Assembly: GCA_913774715.1 (NCBI GenBank)
Contig: CAJYHS010000041.1
Location: 1-64,000 of the forward strand
DNA: 64,000 nt
Source: an uncultured Siphonobacter sp.
Lineage (GTDB): Bacteria > Bacteroidota > Bacteroidia > Cytophagales > Spirosomataceae
Direction: 5' to 3'
A program made the translations under genes and the position numbers. Position 1 is the stretch's first letter; each line of letters opens with the position of its first letter. Below the pieces are notes generated by a model. That model had not been told where the DNA came from and did no database searches. It saw only the letters and a program-made list of their open reading frames with translations. Of the stretch, positions 47,691 through 56,769 are shown piece by piece.

Positions 47691-49124
47691 ATGAAAATTC
47701 ATTCATTAGCTCTTTTTATTTTATTGGGAATAACCCCCCGCGTTGATACCTGCACTAATTCTTCCGAACAAACCACTCAATATACGGCAGCTACTTTTCA
47801 GCCCATTCAAGCCTTACGACTAACCAAGTTAAGTTTATCGGAAATTCCTGATTTCACCATGCCCCAGGGGTCTTTCTGGGCTGCGATGAAACTTGCTCCT
47901 GATCAAGTAGAACGGCAGCGGGAATTCGTATTAAAAGGAAATACTTTCTTTCCAATCCGGACGCTTGTTGAAAAAGAAGCGTATCAGCAAATTACCAACG
48001 CTCAGGCCCGGGCTTTTTTGAAGACCCTTCCAGCTGGAACGGGCCTATACGAAATGCTAGGGGATGATGATTTAAACAAAACGCAGGGACCCCTGCACGG
48101 CCTGTGGACGAATCCGGTAACGGTAACCCCCGTTGACGTGAAGAATTACCTTCGGGGCTGGTGGTCTTCCCGAGCGGAGAACTACGGATGGGGTAATGCC
48201 AAAATCATGTTCGATCTCGATTTGGAAAGCTTTCCGGCGGCCTGGAAAAATAACCAGGTGCTGGCTGAAGGAGTGAGGTTATTACGTCAGGAGCATCCTA
48301 ACATTGAGTTTGGAATGTACGCTTCCGGGATGGCGAATTTATACCCTGAAGGAAATGGCGGTCCGAACGAGCCGTATGGTCAGTTAGGCGGCACGTCCCG
48401 TTATAATCTTTATAAGCAAAATGGCTTTACTTATTTCGAAATGATGCCTTATGCCCACTATGAAGAGGTATTGATTGGAGAAGGAAAGCCTTACGCTAAC
48501 TTTCAGGATTACGCTCAGCGGAGTAGTTTACACGTTAAAAAATGTCTGGAATGGCTCGACCAGCGAGCTCAGTACGCTTCCAGTAAAGATTACCGGGGCT
48601 TTAGCTGGGTAATGACACGTTACGAAGGGGGCGGGCTGGAAATGATTGCTCCGCACATCTGTGAATCGTTACCTTTGTTGATGTTAGTAAGTGGAGCCGC
48701 CCGCTCCGGTGGTGGACTATGTAACTGGAATCCTGGGGTAGCTCTCAATGCTGCTGATTATGCTCTGGAAGCTGGAAAATGGCGAGCCTCGCAGTTTAAT
48801 AAGTTCTGGGAGAATCCGAAAACGGAATATAATCTGCATATCGAATTCTCGCTGGATAATGGCGAAACCTGGACCAATGACGTTGAAAACTGGCAGGCCA
48901 AAGCTCAGAAACTGGGCATAAGCTGGTTTGATTATATGTATAAAGACCCTAACCCCATGGGCGTTCGGGCGGCTATGCTGGATAATAAACTGGTAGTGGT
49001 AGCGGCCCATCGTCCTGGACTGGAAGAGGGCAAAGTCCAGAATATTCTCTGTCGGTATAAAGACAAAACCTGGAAAATGAGCCTGCCGTATCATCAGGTC
49101 GTTGCTGGAACGGTGACGCTGTAG
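47691..49124 (+). CDS. Secreted protein of unknown family
   Basis: 477 aa intact ORF with N-terminal hydrophobic leader; no family I recognise with confidence. Confidence 0.7.
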   Translation: MKIHSLALFILLGITPRVDTCTNSSEQTTQYTAATFQPIQALRLTKLSLSEIPDFTMPQGSFWAAMKLAPDQVERQREFVLKGNTFFPIRTLVEKEAYQQITNAQARAFLKTLPAGTGLYEMLGDDDLNKTQGPLHGLWTNPVTVTPVDVKNYLRGWWSSRAENYGWGNAKIMFDLDLESFPAAWKNNQVLAEGVRLLRQEHPNIEFGMYASGMANLYPEGNGGPNEPYGQLGGTSRYNLYKQNGFTYFEMMPYAHYEEVLIGEGKPYANFQDYAQRSSLHVKKCLEWLDQRAQYASSKDYRGFSWVMTRYEGGGLEMIAPHICESLPLLMLVSGAARSGGGLCNWNPGVALNAADYALEAGKWRASQFNKFWENPKTEYNLHIEFSLDNGETWTNDVENWQAKAQKLGISWFDYMYKDPNPMGVRAAMLDNKLVVVAAHRPGLEEGKVQNILCRYKDKTWKMSLPYHQVVAGTVTL

Positions 49125-49256
49125 GGTTTTAAAAGAGAACTCGTATAGTATGAAATCTAATGAGGGTTACTTCTTCGCCATGTTGCCCGCCAAGGGTGGT
49201 GTCTTCACTAACCACGGCGTAGATTTGTTTTGAATAACCCCAGCAGAGTTTACTAT

Positions 49257-49287
49257 GAAAAACCCCGGGTGACAACCTGGGGTTTTC
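49257..49287 (+). terminator. Rho-independent terminator
   Basis: AAAAACCCCgGGTgacaACCtGGGGTTTTCTTTT. Confidence 0.7.
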
Positions 49288-49543
49288 TTTTGGAAAAAGT
49301 TAATCGGCATCGAAAATGCTAACAAGCTGGGAGCATCCATCCAAAAGAACAGGCGTTTGAAAGCTATCAAACGTATTTTTCAACCAATTTATAGTAAGGT
49401 TACCACAAATACATTTGGGTCTCTTCCAATAGACCGTAATAAAAAATGGTAAAGTGAAAATCATACGGAACTTTCGGGCGGCGGCAGGTCTTGTATAAAG
49501 AGCCTCCCAACATTTTATACCTTCAGATTACTCCTTTGTTTCC

Positions 49544-51151
49544 ATGGAAATACTTGAACCTATCCTCATTCTAATGGCTATTCTGGCAGGTCTGTCAGCT
49601 CTGGCTCCCAAACTGAAAGTTCCTTACCCGATTTTACTGGTTATTGGAGGGTTACTGGTGGGAATCACACCCAGCCTGCCCAACGTTCGCCTCGAACCAG
49701 ACGTCGTTTTTCTGATCTTTTTGCCGCCTTTATTATACGAAGCCAGCTGGAAAATCTCCTGGCAGGAATTGAAAACTCACCGAAAACCCGTTTCTAGGTT
49801 AGCCATCGGTCTGGTTTTTCTAACTACCTCGGTTATTGCCGTCGTGGCTCATTACTGCATTCCCGGGTTTAGCTGGCCCCTGGCTTTTGTTCTCGGAGCT
49901 ATCGTTTCTCCACCCGATGCCGTAGCCGCTACGAGTGCTACCAAAGGCTTAGGCTTACCTCGCCGAACGACGACGATTCTGGAAGGTGAAAGTCTGGTAA
50001 ATGATGCCTCGGCTCTGATTGCCTATAGATATGCCGTTGTCGCCGTTGCCAGTGGAACCTTTGTTCTCTGGCAAGCTAGTATTCAGTTTTTTATTCTGGC
50101 TATTGGTGGCGTTTTAGCGGGTCTGGCTATTGGGTATGCTTTTGTGTGGGCGTTGCGAAAAGTGCAGGGCAATGCAACAGTGGAGGCCAGTTTAAATATC
50201 ATGATTCCCTTCGTTTCGTACCTTTTTGCAGAGCACATCAAGGTTTCCGGGGTATTATCAGTAGTGGCAACGGGCCTGTTTGTTTCCTGGCGTGCTTCAG
50301 AAGTGTTTTCTTTTCAGGGACGTATCCTGAGTAATAACTTCTGGGAATTACTAGGCTTCCTGCTGAATGGATTTGTCTTCATTCTGATTGGACTACAGTT
50401 ACCTTGGATTTTACAGGATATTCCTAATCAATCGCTGGGCACGCTGATTCTTTACGGGTTATTAGTCAGTGCCGCTGCAATTTTCATTCGCATGGCCTGG
50501 CTGTTTGTTATTGCCAAATTTCCCTTTGAATTTGGGTATCGTAATGGAGCCAGGCAAAGTAAAGGTGAGTTATTCATCATTGGCTGGGCTGGTATGCGGG
50601 GGGTGGTGTCGCTGGCAACGGCTCTGGCTTTACCTTTAACATTAGCAAATGGAGATCCTTTCCCTAATCGTAATATTATCCTCTTCATTACCTTCATTGT
50701 GATTCTGGTAACGCTGGTTTTACAGGGATTGACTTTGCCTTATTTTGTGAAGCGGTTGAAAGTCAGTGAAGATCCGGATAAGGAAGCGGCTCTGGAGCGA
50801 AAACTTCGGTTGTTTATGGCTCGTTCGTCCATTCAGTTTATTGAAGACGAGTTGCCTAAACTCATCGATCAGGAAGAAATTGGTGCCGGATTACGAAATC
50901 GTTTTGAACAGCAGATTCGTTACCTGTACGGCTCCATTCCGACGGATGGTATTGAACCATCGCTCAAGGAAAAGCGGGAAAAATTCAAGAAGTATATTTT
51001 CGGTGAACTGGAGGTAATCAATTTTCAGCGAAACCAGATGGTGGAGCTCATCAAAGAAAATAAGTTTCCCGAAGAGCTGGTTCGAAAGCTGGAAGGCGAG
51101 CTCGACGTCTGGAATGTTTCCGTTCAGAGCCGATTGAAGATTATGAAGTAG
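49544..51151 (+). CDS. Na+/H+ antiporter, CPA1 family
   Basis: 535 aa; PDVVFLIFLPPLLYEASWKISWQELK, GAIVSPPDAVAATSATKGLGLPRRTTTILEGESLVNDASALIAYRYAV, GWAGMRGVVSLATALALPL. Confidence 0.94.
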   Translation: MEILEPILILMAILAGLSALAPKLKVPYPILLVIGGLLVGITPSLPNVRLEPDVVFLIFLPPLLYEASWKISWQELKTHRKPVSRLAIGLVFLTTSVIAVVAHYCIPGFSWPLAFVLGAIVSPPDAVAATSATKGLGLPRRTTTILEGESLVNDASALIAYRYAVVAVASGTFVLWQASIQFFILAIGGVLAGLAIGYAFVWALRKVQGNATVEASLNIMIPFVSYLFAEHIKVSGVLSVVATGLFVSWRASEVFSFQGRILSNNFWELLGFLLNGFVFILIGLQLPWILQDIPNQSLGTLILYGLLVSAAAIFIRMAWLFVIAKFPFEFGYRNGARQSKGELFIIGWAGMRGVVSLATALALPLTLANGDPFPNRNIILFITFIVILVTLVLQGLTLPYFVKRLKVSEDPDKEAALERKLRLFMARSSIQFIEDELPKLIDQEEIGAGLRNRFEQQIRYLYGSIPTDGIEPSLKEKREKFKKYIFGELEVINFQRNQMVELIKENKFPEELVRKLEGELDVWNVSVQSRLKIMK

Positions 51152-51174
51152 TACGTATGATTTCATCTCCTTTA

Positions 51175-51210
51175 ACTTCCCGAAAGCTTGAAACTTTCGG
51201 GAAGTTTTTA
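51175..51210 (+). terminator. Rho-independent terminator
   Basis: ACTTCCCGAAAG-CTTGAAA-CTTTCGGGAAGTTTTT. Confidence 0.85.
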
Positions 51211-51299
51211 TATATATACAGGTAATTTACAAATTTAGAAACCTATCAAGTTGGGCAACCGTCTTTAGTAAGAATCATGGAACCCATCAGACCCCAAAC

Positions 51300-51352
51300 G
51301 TTACTCTAATCCAAGGGAAGATGCTTCGCTCCGTTCTGAAGGACAGAGTAAC
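51300..51352. repeat. REP-like intergenic element with GTTACTCT...AGAGTAAC termini
   Basis: Terminal inverted repeat 51300-51307 / 51345-51352; interior GATGCTTCGCTCCGTTCTGAAGGACAGAG resembles widely seen intergenic repeats of the form CTCTGTCCTTCAGAACGGAGCGAAGCATC. Confidence 0.5.
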
Positions 51353-51534
51353 AAAATAGTAACCGCCTCCACCAAATGGCTACTCCTGTCCTATCGACCG
51401 AAGGGAAAAACCTTACTTGTGAGGCGAAGTTTGGGTTAAGCAAGTGCTCTCCAGCCCCAATGCATTAACTTACGTTAGCTAACGTTACTTATGCTGAATA
51501 ACAGTAAAACTATAAGAATTTGATACAAAACAGT

Positions 51535-51563
51535 AAACGCCCCCAGCAAGGCCGGAGGCGTTT
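51535..51563 (-). terminator. Terminator downstream of the OMP gene
   Basis: AAACGCCcCC...GGaGGCGTTT. Confidence 0.6.
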
Positions 51564-51592
51564 GACATCAAACTCTATGTATAAAAAAACGA

Positions 51593-54232
51593 CTATTGTT
51601 TGGGCGTAGAAGCGGCAGGTTTGTTTCCTGCGGGAGCACCCCCTGATGGAGCGGCTCCGCTGCTGCCTGAACCCTGAGTATTGTTCATATCCGCACCGCC
51701 GCCGTCGCCTTTCACGTCGTCGTTTTGAATCGACTTCGTTTTCTTCCGGGGAGACTGGATATTCATTTTGCCAATTTTGTAACTGAACGTTAACCGAACG
51801 CCACGGTTGTACATGTACATGTTGCTAACCTGCGTAAACTGAGGCGAAGTAAGTTCCGTCCGCATCCGAATGTTGGAGGTAAGGAAATTTTCTGCTGCGA
51901 CACCGATGCTTCCTTTTTTGTTGGCGAAGTCTTTCTTCAATCCTAAAGAGTAGAAGCCAAAACCACCCATGCGACCCTGTAATTGCACCTGAGGCCCTTT
52001 CATCATCCCGAAGGCCTGCAAGCCCCATCCATTCTTAAGTGTACTTTGAATACGACCTCCAACATCGAAGTTGACCCCTGAATTTTTTACGTCAAGTGAT
52101 AATCCATCTACACCCGTGGTCGTACCTTTTAATTGGGTGTAAAAGGTATTGGTAAATAAATCGAAGCTGAATTTGGAGCTTACATCATACTTGGCAAAAA
52201 GGTTAATACCAGCCGCGTGTTCCGAACCAATGTTCTGATACGTTGTTAGAATGGCACCCGCGAGCGTGTCCAGTGGGGTACGAACCTGCGTGATGGAGTT
52301 ATTCGTTACCCGGCCAAACAAAGCTGCATTGATGTAAGCTTTATTAATCGTTTTGCTCAAAGCCAGCTCTACATTATCCGTTAATTCTGGACGAAGCAAG
52401 GGATTACCCATGGTTACGTTCTGAGGGTTAGCCGCGTTGAAGTTGGGGTTCAGCTGCTGAATACCCGGACGCTGAATCCGGCGGTTGTACGCCAGTTTGA
52501 TCATCGAATTATCTTTCAGCATTTTAGAAATATTCAAACTCGGAACGAAATTGCTGTAGTTAGGAATGGCGATGCTGGAACTGGTATTCGACTGAGCATC
52601 AATGATGGTGTGCTCGAAACGGGTACCGGCTTTAATTGTGATTTTATTCCGGGTTGTATAAGTATAAGAAGCGTAACCGGCGGCAATATTCTGACTGTAG
52701 TCGAGGAATCCAGCGGGATTATTTTCCTGTTGATAATAACCACCCGTCGGACCCGCCAGCAGGTATTCGTAGTTACTGTTTACCTTACGCATGATGCCTT
52801 TCAAGCCAAACTCCAGCATCTGATTTTTCTTAATTGGGGTCTGATAATCCGTTTGTAACGTGAATTCCTGGTTAAGGTTATCGTTCAGGTTTCGCTGGCG
52901 GCCCGTTAATTCACCGACGCTTAATAAGTTAGCATCAAAGTTGTTAATCAGGTCGTTACGGCTATACAAAGCAGAGATACTCCATTCCTGCTGCGGTTTG
53001 AACGTATGGATATAATCCAGGTTCATATCAATCGTACCCGAATTATTTTTTGAGGTAACATCGCGGTTCGATTCCGTTCCTGCCACGCCGTTCGTAAAGA
53101 TCTGAGTCAGGTAATCCTGTTGGGTCGTTCGATTCCGAACGCCGTAGTTAATACCCGCTGAAATGCTCTGGTTCTTTGAGATATCAAAATCCCAGCCCAG
53201 GTTATAACGGCCCATTAAGCCACGGTTCGTACCATCGCCCGTCTGGCGGGTCAGGATTGAGTTATTATCAACAATACTGGTCTGATCCAGCGAAGAGCGG
53301 GTTTTGACATTATACTCTGCCCGACCAAAACCGCCGAGGGTAAAGCCCATTTTGCCCGAACGATAGTTCCCGCGTAAGCCCAGCATGGAGCCCCGGTTAC
53401 CCACGCCTGTATCCAGATTCAGGTTAAAGCCCTGAAGGTTATTTTTCTTAGTGATGATGTTGATAATACCACCAGAGCCTTCAGCATCATATTTGGCGGA
53501 AGGTGAAGTAATTACTTCCACCGAGGCAATTTCATCGGAAGGAATTTGCTTCAAAGCGTCAGCTACGCTACCCGCTACGATGGTTGAAGGTTTGTTATTA
53601 ATCAACACCCGAATATTGCTGCTTCCCCGCATGGAAACGTTACCATCCAGATCGACCGATAACATGGGGACTTTCCGTAAAATGTCGGAAGCGTCGCCCC
53701 CTTTCGAGGTAATGTCTTTCTCCGCATTGTAGACCAGACGGTCTACTTTTTCTTCAATCAAAGCTTTCTGGGCCGTCACGGTTACTTCCTGTAAGGTCTT
53801 CGAATCAGATGTTAACTTAATAACTCCCAACTCCAGCGGACCGCTAACGGTAACAGGATCAATTCGTTTACTTTCGTAACCAACAAAAGTTACCTCCAGA
53901 CGATATTTTCCGGGGGTAACATTGCTAATGGCAAACTGGCCTTTACCGTCAGCTACCGTACCGGTTACCAACTGGTTAGTCTGCTTATTATAAAGAGCAA
54001 CACTTGCAAATTCAACGGCTTTACCTGAAGTAGAATCCACCAGAAAACCCGTTACCGTTGGATTGGTCGCCACCACTGGAGCAGGGGTTGCCGTCGGTAT
54101 CGAATCTTGAGTAAGAGGAATGGTTTTTAGCGAATCAGGGGCTGGACTTACCACCTGAGCGAAACTCTGACTGGAACCCGCAAGTCCGAGTAGAGCCGAG
54201 AGTAAGATTGAAGAAATATAATATCGTTTCAT
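51593..54232 (-). CDS. Outer membrane beta-barrel protein, TonB receptor-like (CarboxypepD_reg + OMP_b-brl_3 type)
   Basis: ORF 51593..54247, likely start ATG 54232 (MKRYYISSILLSALLGLAGSSQSFAQ); VSMRGSSNIRVLINNKPSTI, ASVEVITSPSAKYDAEGSGGIINIITKKN; Pro/Gly/Ala-rich C-terminal tail. Confidence 0.9.
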   Translation of the reverse strand: MKRYYISSILLSALLGLAGSSQSFAQVVSPAPDSLKTIPLTQDSIPTATPAPVVATNPTVTGFLVDSTSGKAVEFASVALYNKQTNQLVTGTVADGKGQFAISNVTPGKYRLEVTFVGYESKRIDPVTVSGPLELGVIKLTSDSKTLQEVTVTAQKALIEEKVDRLVYNAEKDITSKGGDASDILRKVPMLSVDLDGNVSMRGSSNIRVLINNKPSTIVAGSVADALKQIPSDEIASVEVITSPSAKYDAEGSGGIINIITKKNNLQGFNLNLDTGVGNRGSMLGLRGNYRSGKMGFTLGGFGRAEYNVKTRSSLDQTSIVDNNSILTRQTGDGTNRGLMGRYNLGWDFDISKNQSISAGINYGVRNRTTQQDYLTQIFTNGVAGTESNRDVTSKNNSGTIDMNLDYIHTFKPQQEWSISALYSRNDLINNFDANLLSVGELTGRQRNLNDNLNQEFTLQTDYQTPIKKNQMLEFGLKGIMRKVNSNYEYLLAGPTGGYYQQENNPAGFLDYSQNIAAGYASYTYTTRNKITIKAGTRFEHTIIDAQSNTSSSIAIPNYSNFVPSLNISKMLKDNSMIKLAYNRRIQRPGIQQLNPNFNAANPQNVTMGNPLLRPELTDNVELALSKTINKAYINAALFGRVTNNSITQVRTPLDTLAGAILTTYQNIGSEHAAGINLFAKYDVSSKFSFDLFTNTFYTQLKGTTTGVDGLSLDVKNSGVNFDVGGRIQSTLKNGWGLQAFGMMKGPQVQLQGRMGGFGFYSLGLKKDFANKKGSIGVAAENFLTSNIRMRTELTSPQFTQVSNMYMYNRGVRLTFSYKIGKMNIQSPRKKTKSIQNDDVKGDGGGADMNNTQGSGSSGAAPSGGAPAGNKPAASTPKQ

Positions 54233-54335
54233 CGCTTTGTCGTACAAGAAAAAGAACTATACAAAAGTGCTTCCAAACCTGAGATCTGCGAAACGAAACT
54301 TTCCGAGTGCCCAATAAGTAGCGACGAATGACGAG

Positions 54336-54391
54336 TTTTGGGTTTTGGGTTTTGGGTTTTGGGTTTTGGGTTTTGGGTTTTGGGTTTTGGG
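54336..54391. repeat. Minisatellite: 8 tandem copies of TTTTGGG
   Basis: Copies at 54336, 54343, 54350, 54357, 54364, 54371, 54378, 54385 in the divergent OMP/response-regulator intergenic region. Confidence 0.98.
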
Positions 54392-54551
54392 TTGAAAAGG
54401 AAAATCCGTAAAGGTAGGGAGGAATAGGACGAGGGTTAGTGCCTGCCATGTCATCAAATACTGAAAAACAGCCAACCAAAAACTGAAAACCAAACTGACA
54501 GATTTTAAACAGAATTGCTTTGTTACTTCGTCCTTTAGAAATTGAACGACT

Positions 54552-55247
54552 ATGAAAATTCTACTGGTTGAGGACGAAAAGTTACTTTCCGACAGCATTC
54601 GTTCGGCGTTGGTTCAGGAAGGTTTCTCCTGCGAAACAGCTTTGTCCTTTCTGGAGGCCCGGGAAAAACTGACGGATAAAAGCTATGACGTAGTCGTCCT
54701 GGATATAAATCTGCCGGGTGGCCTGGGTTTTGATCTTTTCGCTGATATACAGAGTATGGATTCGCATCCTGGCGTGCTCATTATTTCGGTGCGAAACAGC
54801 CTCGATGACAAATTAAAAGGACTTAATCTGGGAGCGGATGATTACCTCGTGAAACCTTTTCACCTAGATGAATTAATCGCCCGGATTCGGAGTATCATTC
54901 GCCGTCGGCACCCGCAGGAAGAAGAGGAAATGGTGTATTACAACCTGTCTTACGACCTGATGAGTAACCAGGTGAAAGTCAACGGACAGGAGTTGAAACT
55001 GACCCACAGCCAGCTTCGAATTCTGTATTATTTACTGATGAACAAAAACCGCACGGTTTCTAAAGAATCCCTGTCGGATTACGTACTGAAGGATAATATC
55101 GACATGGTTGATTCCTTCGATTACATTTATACTCACATCAAAAATCTTCGTCAGAAGCTAAAGAAAGAAGGTTGCGAAGTGAGTATTGTGACCATGTACG
55201 GAATGGGTTATACCTTAAAAAAAGCAGATGGCAACCAGTCAGTATAG
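54552..55247 (+). CDS. Response regulator transcription factor, OmpR/PhoB family
   Basis: 231 aa; KILLVEDEKLLSDSIRSAL, VVVLDINLPGGLGFDLF, LGADDYLVKPFHLDELIARIRSIIRR, C-terminal winged helix. Confidence 0.93.
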   Translation: MKILLVEDEKLLSDSIRSALVQEGFSCETALSFLEAREKLTDKSYDVVVLDINLPGGLGFDLFADIQSMDSHPGVLIISVRNSLDDKLKGLNLGADDYLVKPFHLDELIARIRSIIRRRHPQEEEEMVYYNLSYDLMSNQVKVNGQELKLTHSQLRILYYLLMNKNRTVSKESLSDYVLKDNIDMVDSFDYIYTHIKNLRQKLKKEGCEVSIVTMYGMGYTLKKADGNQSV

Positions 55248-56571
55248 CAAGCGTTTCATTACCAAAATCAAGAAGGTTTACGTCGTTGCCCTGCCCTTGC
55301 TGCTGGTGGTGACTATTCTGTTTAACAACTATGTTATTGACGTATATTACCGGGTTTTTTATCGAATTCGGTTTAAAAATCAGGTTGAGGTTATTGCTAG
55401 TACGGTAAAGCAGACCGGGAAATTACCCATTCGGGATGGCGTTGCGTATCAGTTACTACCCCCCGATGCCAAGCCGTATTCTTACTTTACCTATCAGTTT
55501 TACGATCTGGAAGATGTAAACAATACTTTTAATTTCTGGACGATTTTTTCGCTGAATCAGCATCTGAATAACAAGCGAATTAAAGAATATATCCGCACGA
55601 TTCCAGTGAAGGATCGGCTATATGAAGTAACGATTACGGAGGTAACCATGAACGAGCCGGGCGGTCCCGAGAGTGAGGCGGTGATCTTTGCTGTAGCCTT
55701 CAGTCTGGTTCTGTTTTTTATTCTTAACTGGGCCTTTTTTCAGATTAACCTCAATCGGGTTTCGTATAATCTCTGGCGACCTTTTTATAATAACCTCCGC
55801 CGGATCAAGTCCTATAATATTCGGAACAAAGAGCCTTTGGTTTTGCTGAAAACCAACGTTCGGGAGTTTGAATTATTCAATCAGGCCGTGCTTGATTTTA
55901 CGAATAAAACGCAATCCGCTTATAACCAGCTACGGGAATTTACGGAGAATACCGCCCATGAATTACAAACGCCGCTGAGCATATTACTCGCTAAAGTCGA
56001 GCTGATTCTGAAGCGAACGGGACTCGAATCTGAAGAGCGGAAAGAGTTAGTGGACATTAAAAAAACCATCGTTCGATTATCGGGAATTCATAAAGGGCTA
56101 AACCTGCTTTCTCGCATTCGGAGCATTCAATATGCCGGGAAGATCGCTAGGATGGAACTTAATATTAATGAAATCATCAGCGAAAGTCTGGAGACGTATG
56201 AAGAGTTAATCGAGTATCGGAATATCGAAGTTCAGTATGAAAGCAGCATTCAGCACCGAATTTCCTCGAATGAAGAACTGGTTCGAATCATGGTTGATAA
56301 CCTGCTCCGAAATGCTATCCAGCATAATATCAACGATGGGCAAATTTTGATCATGTATCAACCCCATGGCTTCGAGATTAGTAACACGGGCGTAAGTAGT
56401 GAGGTAACGGGTGAAGATATTTTTTCCAGATATCATACAAAATCAGCCGACAATGGCCGACTAGGATTAGGTTTGGCTATTGTCGAGGCTATTTGTGAGA
56501 CGCTGGAGTTTTCCTGTGTCTATCAGTATCAGCATTCACAGCACTGCATTCGGATTAGTTGGAAAAAATGA
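55228..56571 (+). CDS. Sensor histidine kinase
   Basis: 447 aa; H-box FTENTAHELQTPLSILLAKVELIL, N-box VDNLLRNAIQHN, G-box GLGLAIVEAIC; overlaps the RR gene by 20 nt. Confidence 0.93.
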   Translation: MATSQYSKRFITKIKKVYVVALPLLLVVTILFNNYVIDVYYRVFYRIRFKNQVEVIASTVKQTGKLPIRDGVAYQLLPPDAKPYSYFTYQFYDLEDVNNTFNFWTIFSLNQHLNNKRIKEYIRTIPVKDRLYEVTITEVTMNEPGGPESEAVIFAVAFSLVLFFILNWAFFQINLNRVSYNLWRPFYNNLRRIKSYNIRNKEPLVLLKTNVREFELFNQAVLDFTNKTQSAYNQLREFTENTAHELQTPLSILLAKVELILKRTGLESEERKELVDIKKTIVRLSGIHKGLNLLSRIRSIQYAGKIARMELNINEIISESLETYEELIEYRNIEVQYESSIQHRISSNEELVRIMVDNLLRNAIQHNINDGQILIMYQPHGFEISNTGVSSEVTGEDIFSRYHTKSADNGRLGLGLAIVEAICETLEFSCVYQYQHSQHCIRISWKK

Positions 56572-56621
56572 AACGGTAGTTTACTGAAAATTAATACGTA
56601 AGCAAAATCTGTTCAGAAACG

Positions 56622-56657
56622 CAAAATCCGTCAGAATCTCGACAGATTTTGTTTTTT
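56622..56657 (+). terminator. Rho-independent terminator
   Basis: CAAAATCcGTC-AGAATCTC-GACaGATTTTGTTTTTTT. Confidence 0.7.
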
Positions 56658-56769
56658 TATTTGAACGCTGAAATCACCGAAAACTAGTTTTAGCCGACCT
56701 GACGAAACAAATTTCAAAGACGCTCGGTTGTAGATCACAGAATAATACAAGTTTAATAGCCGAAGAGTA

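Noticed and set aside
54135-54598. ORFs 54135..54479 and 54257..54598 encoding QNPKPKTQNPKPKT repeats
   Set aside because: These are only translations of the (TTTTGGG)n array on the reverse strand; they overlap the response-regulator and OMP starts and have no other domain content.
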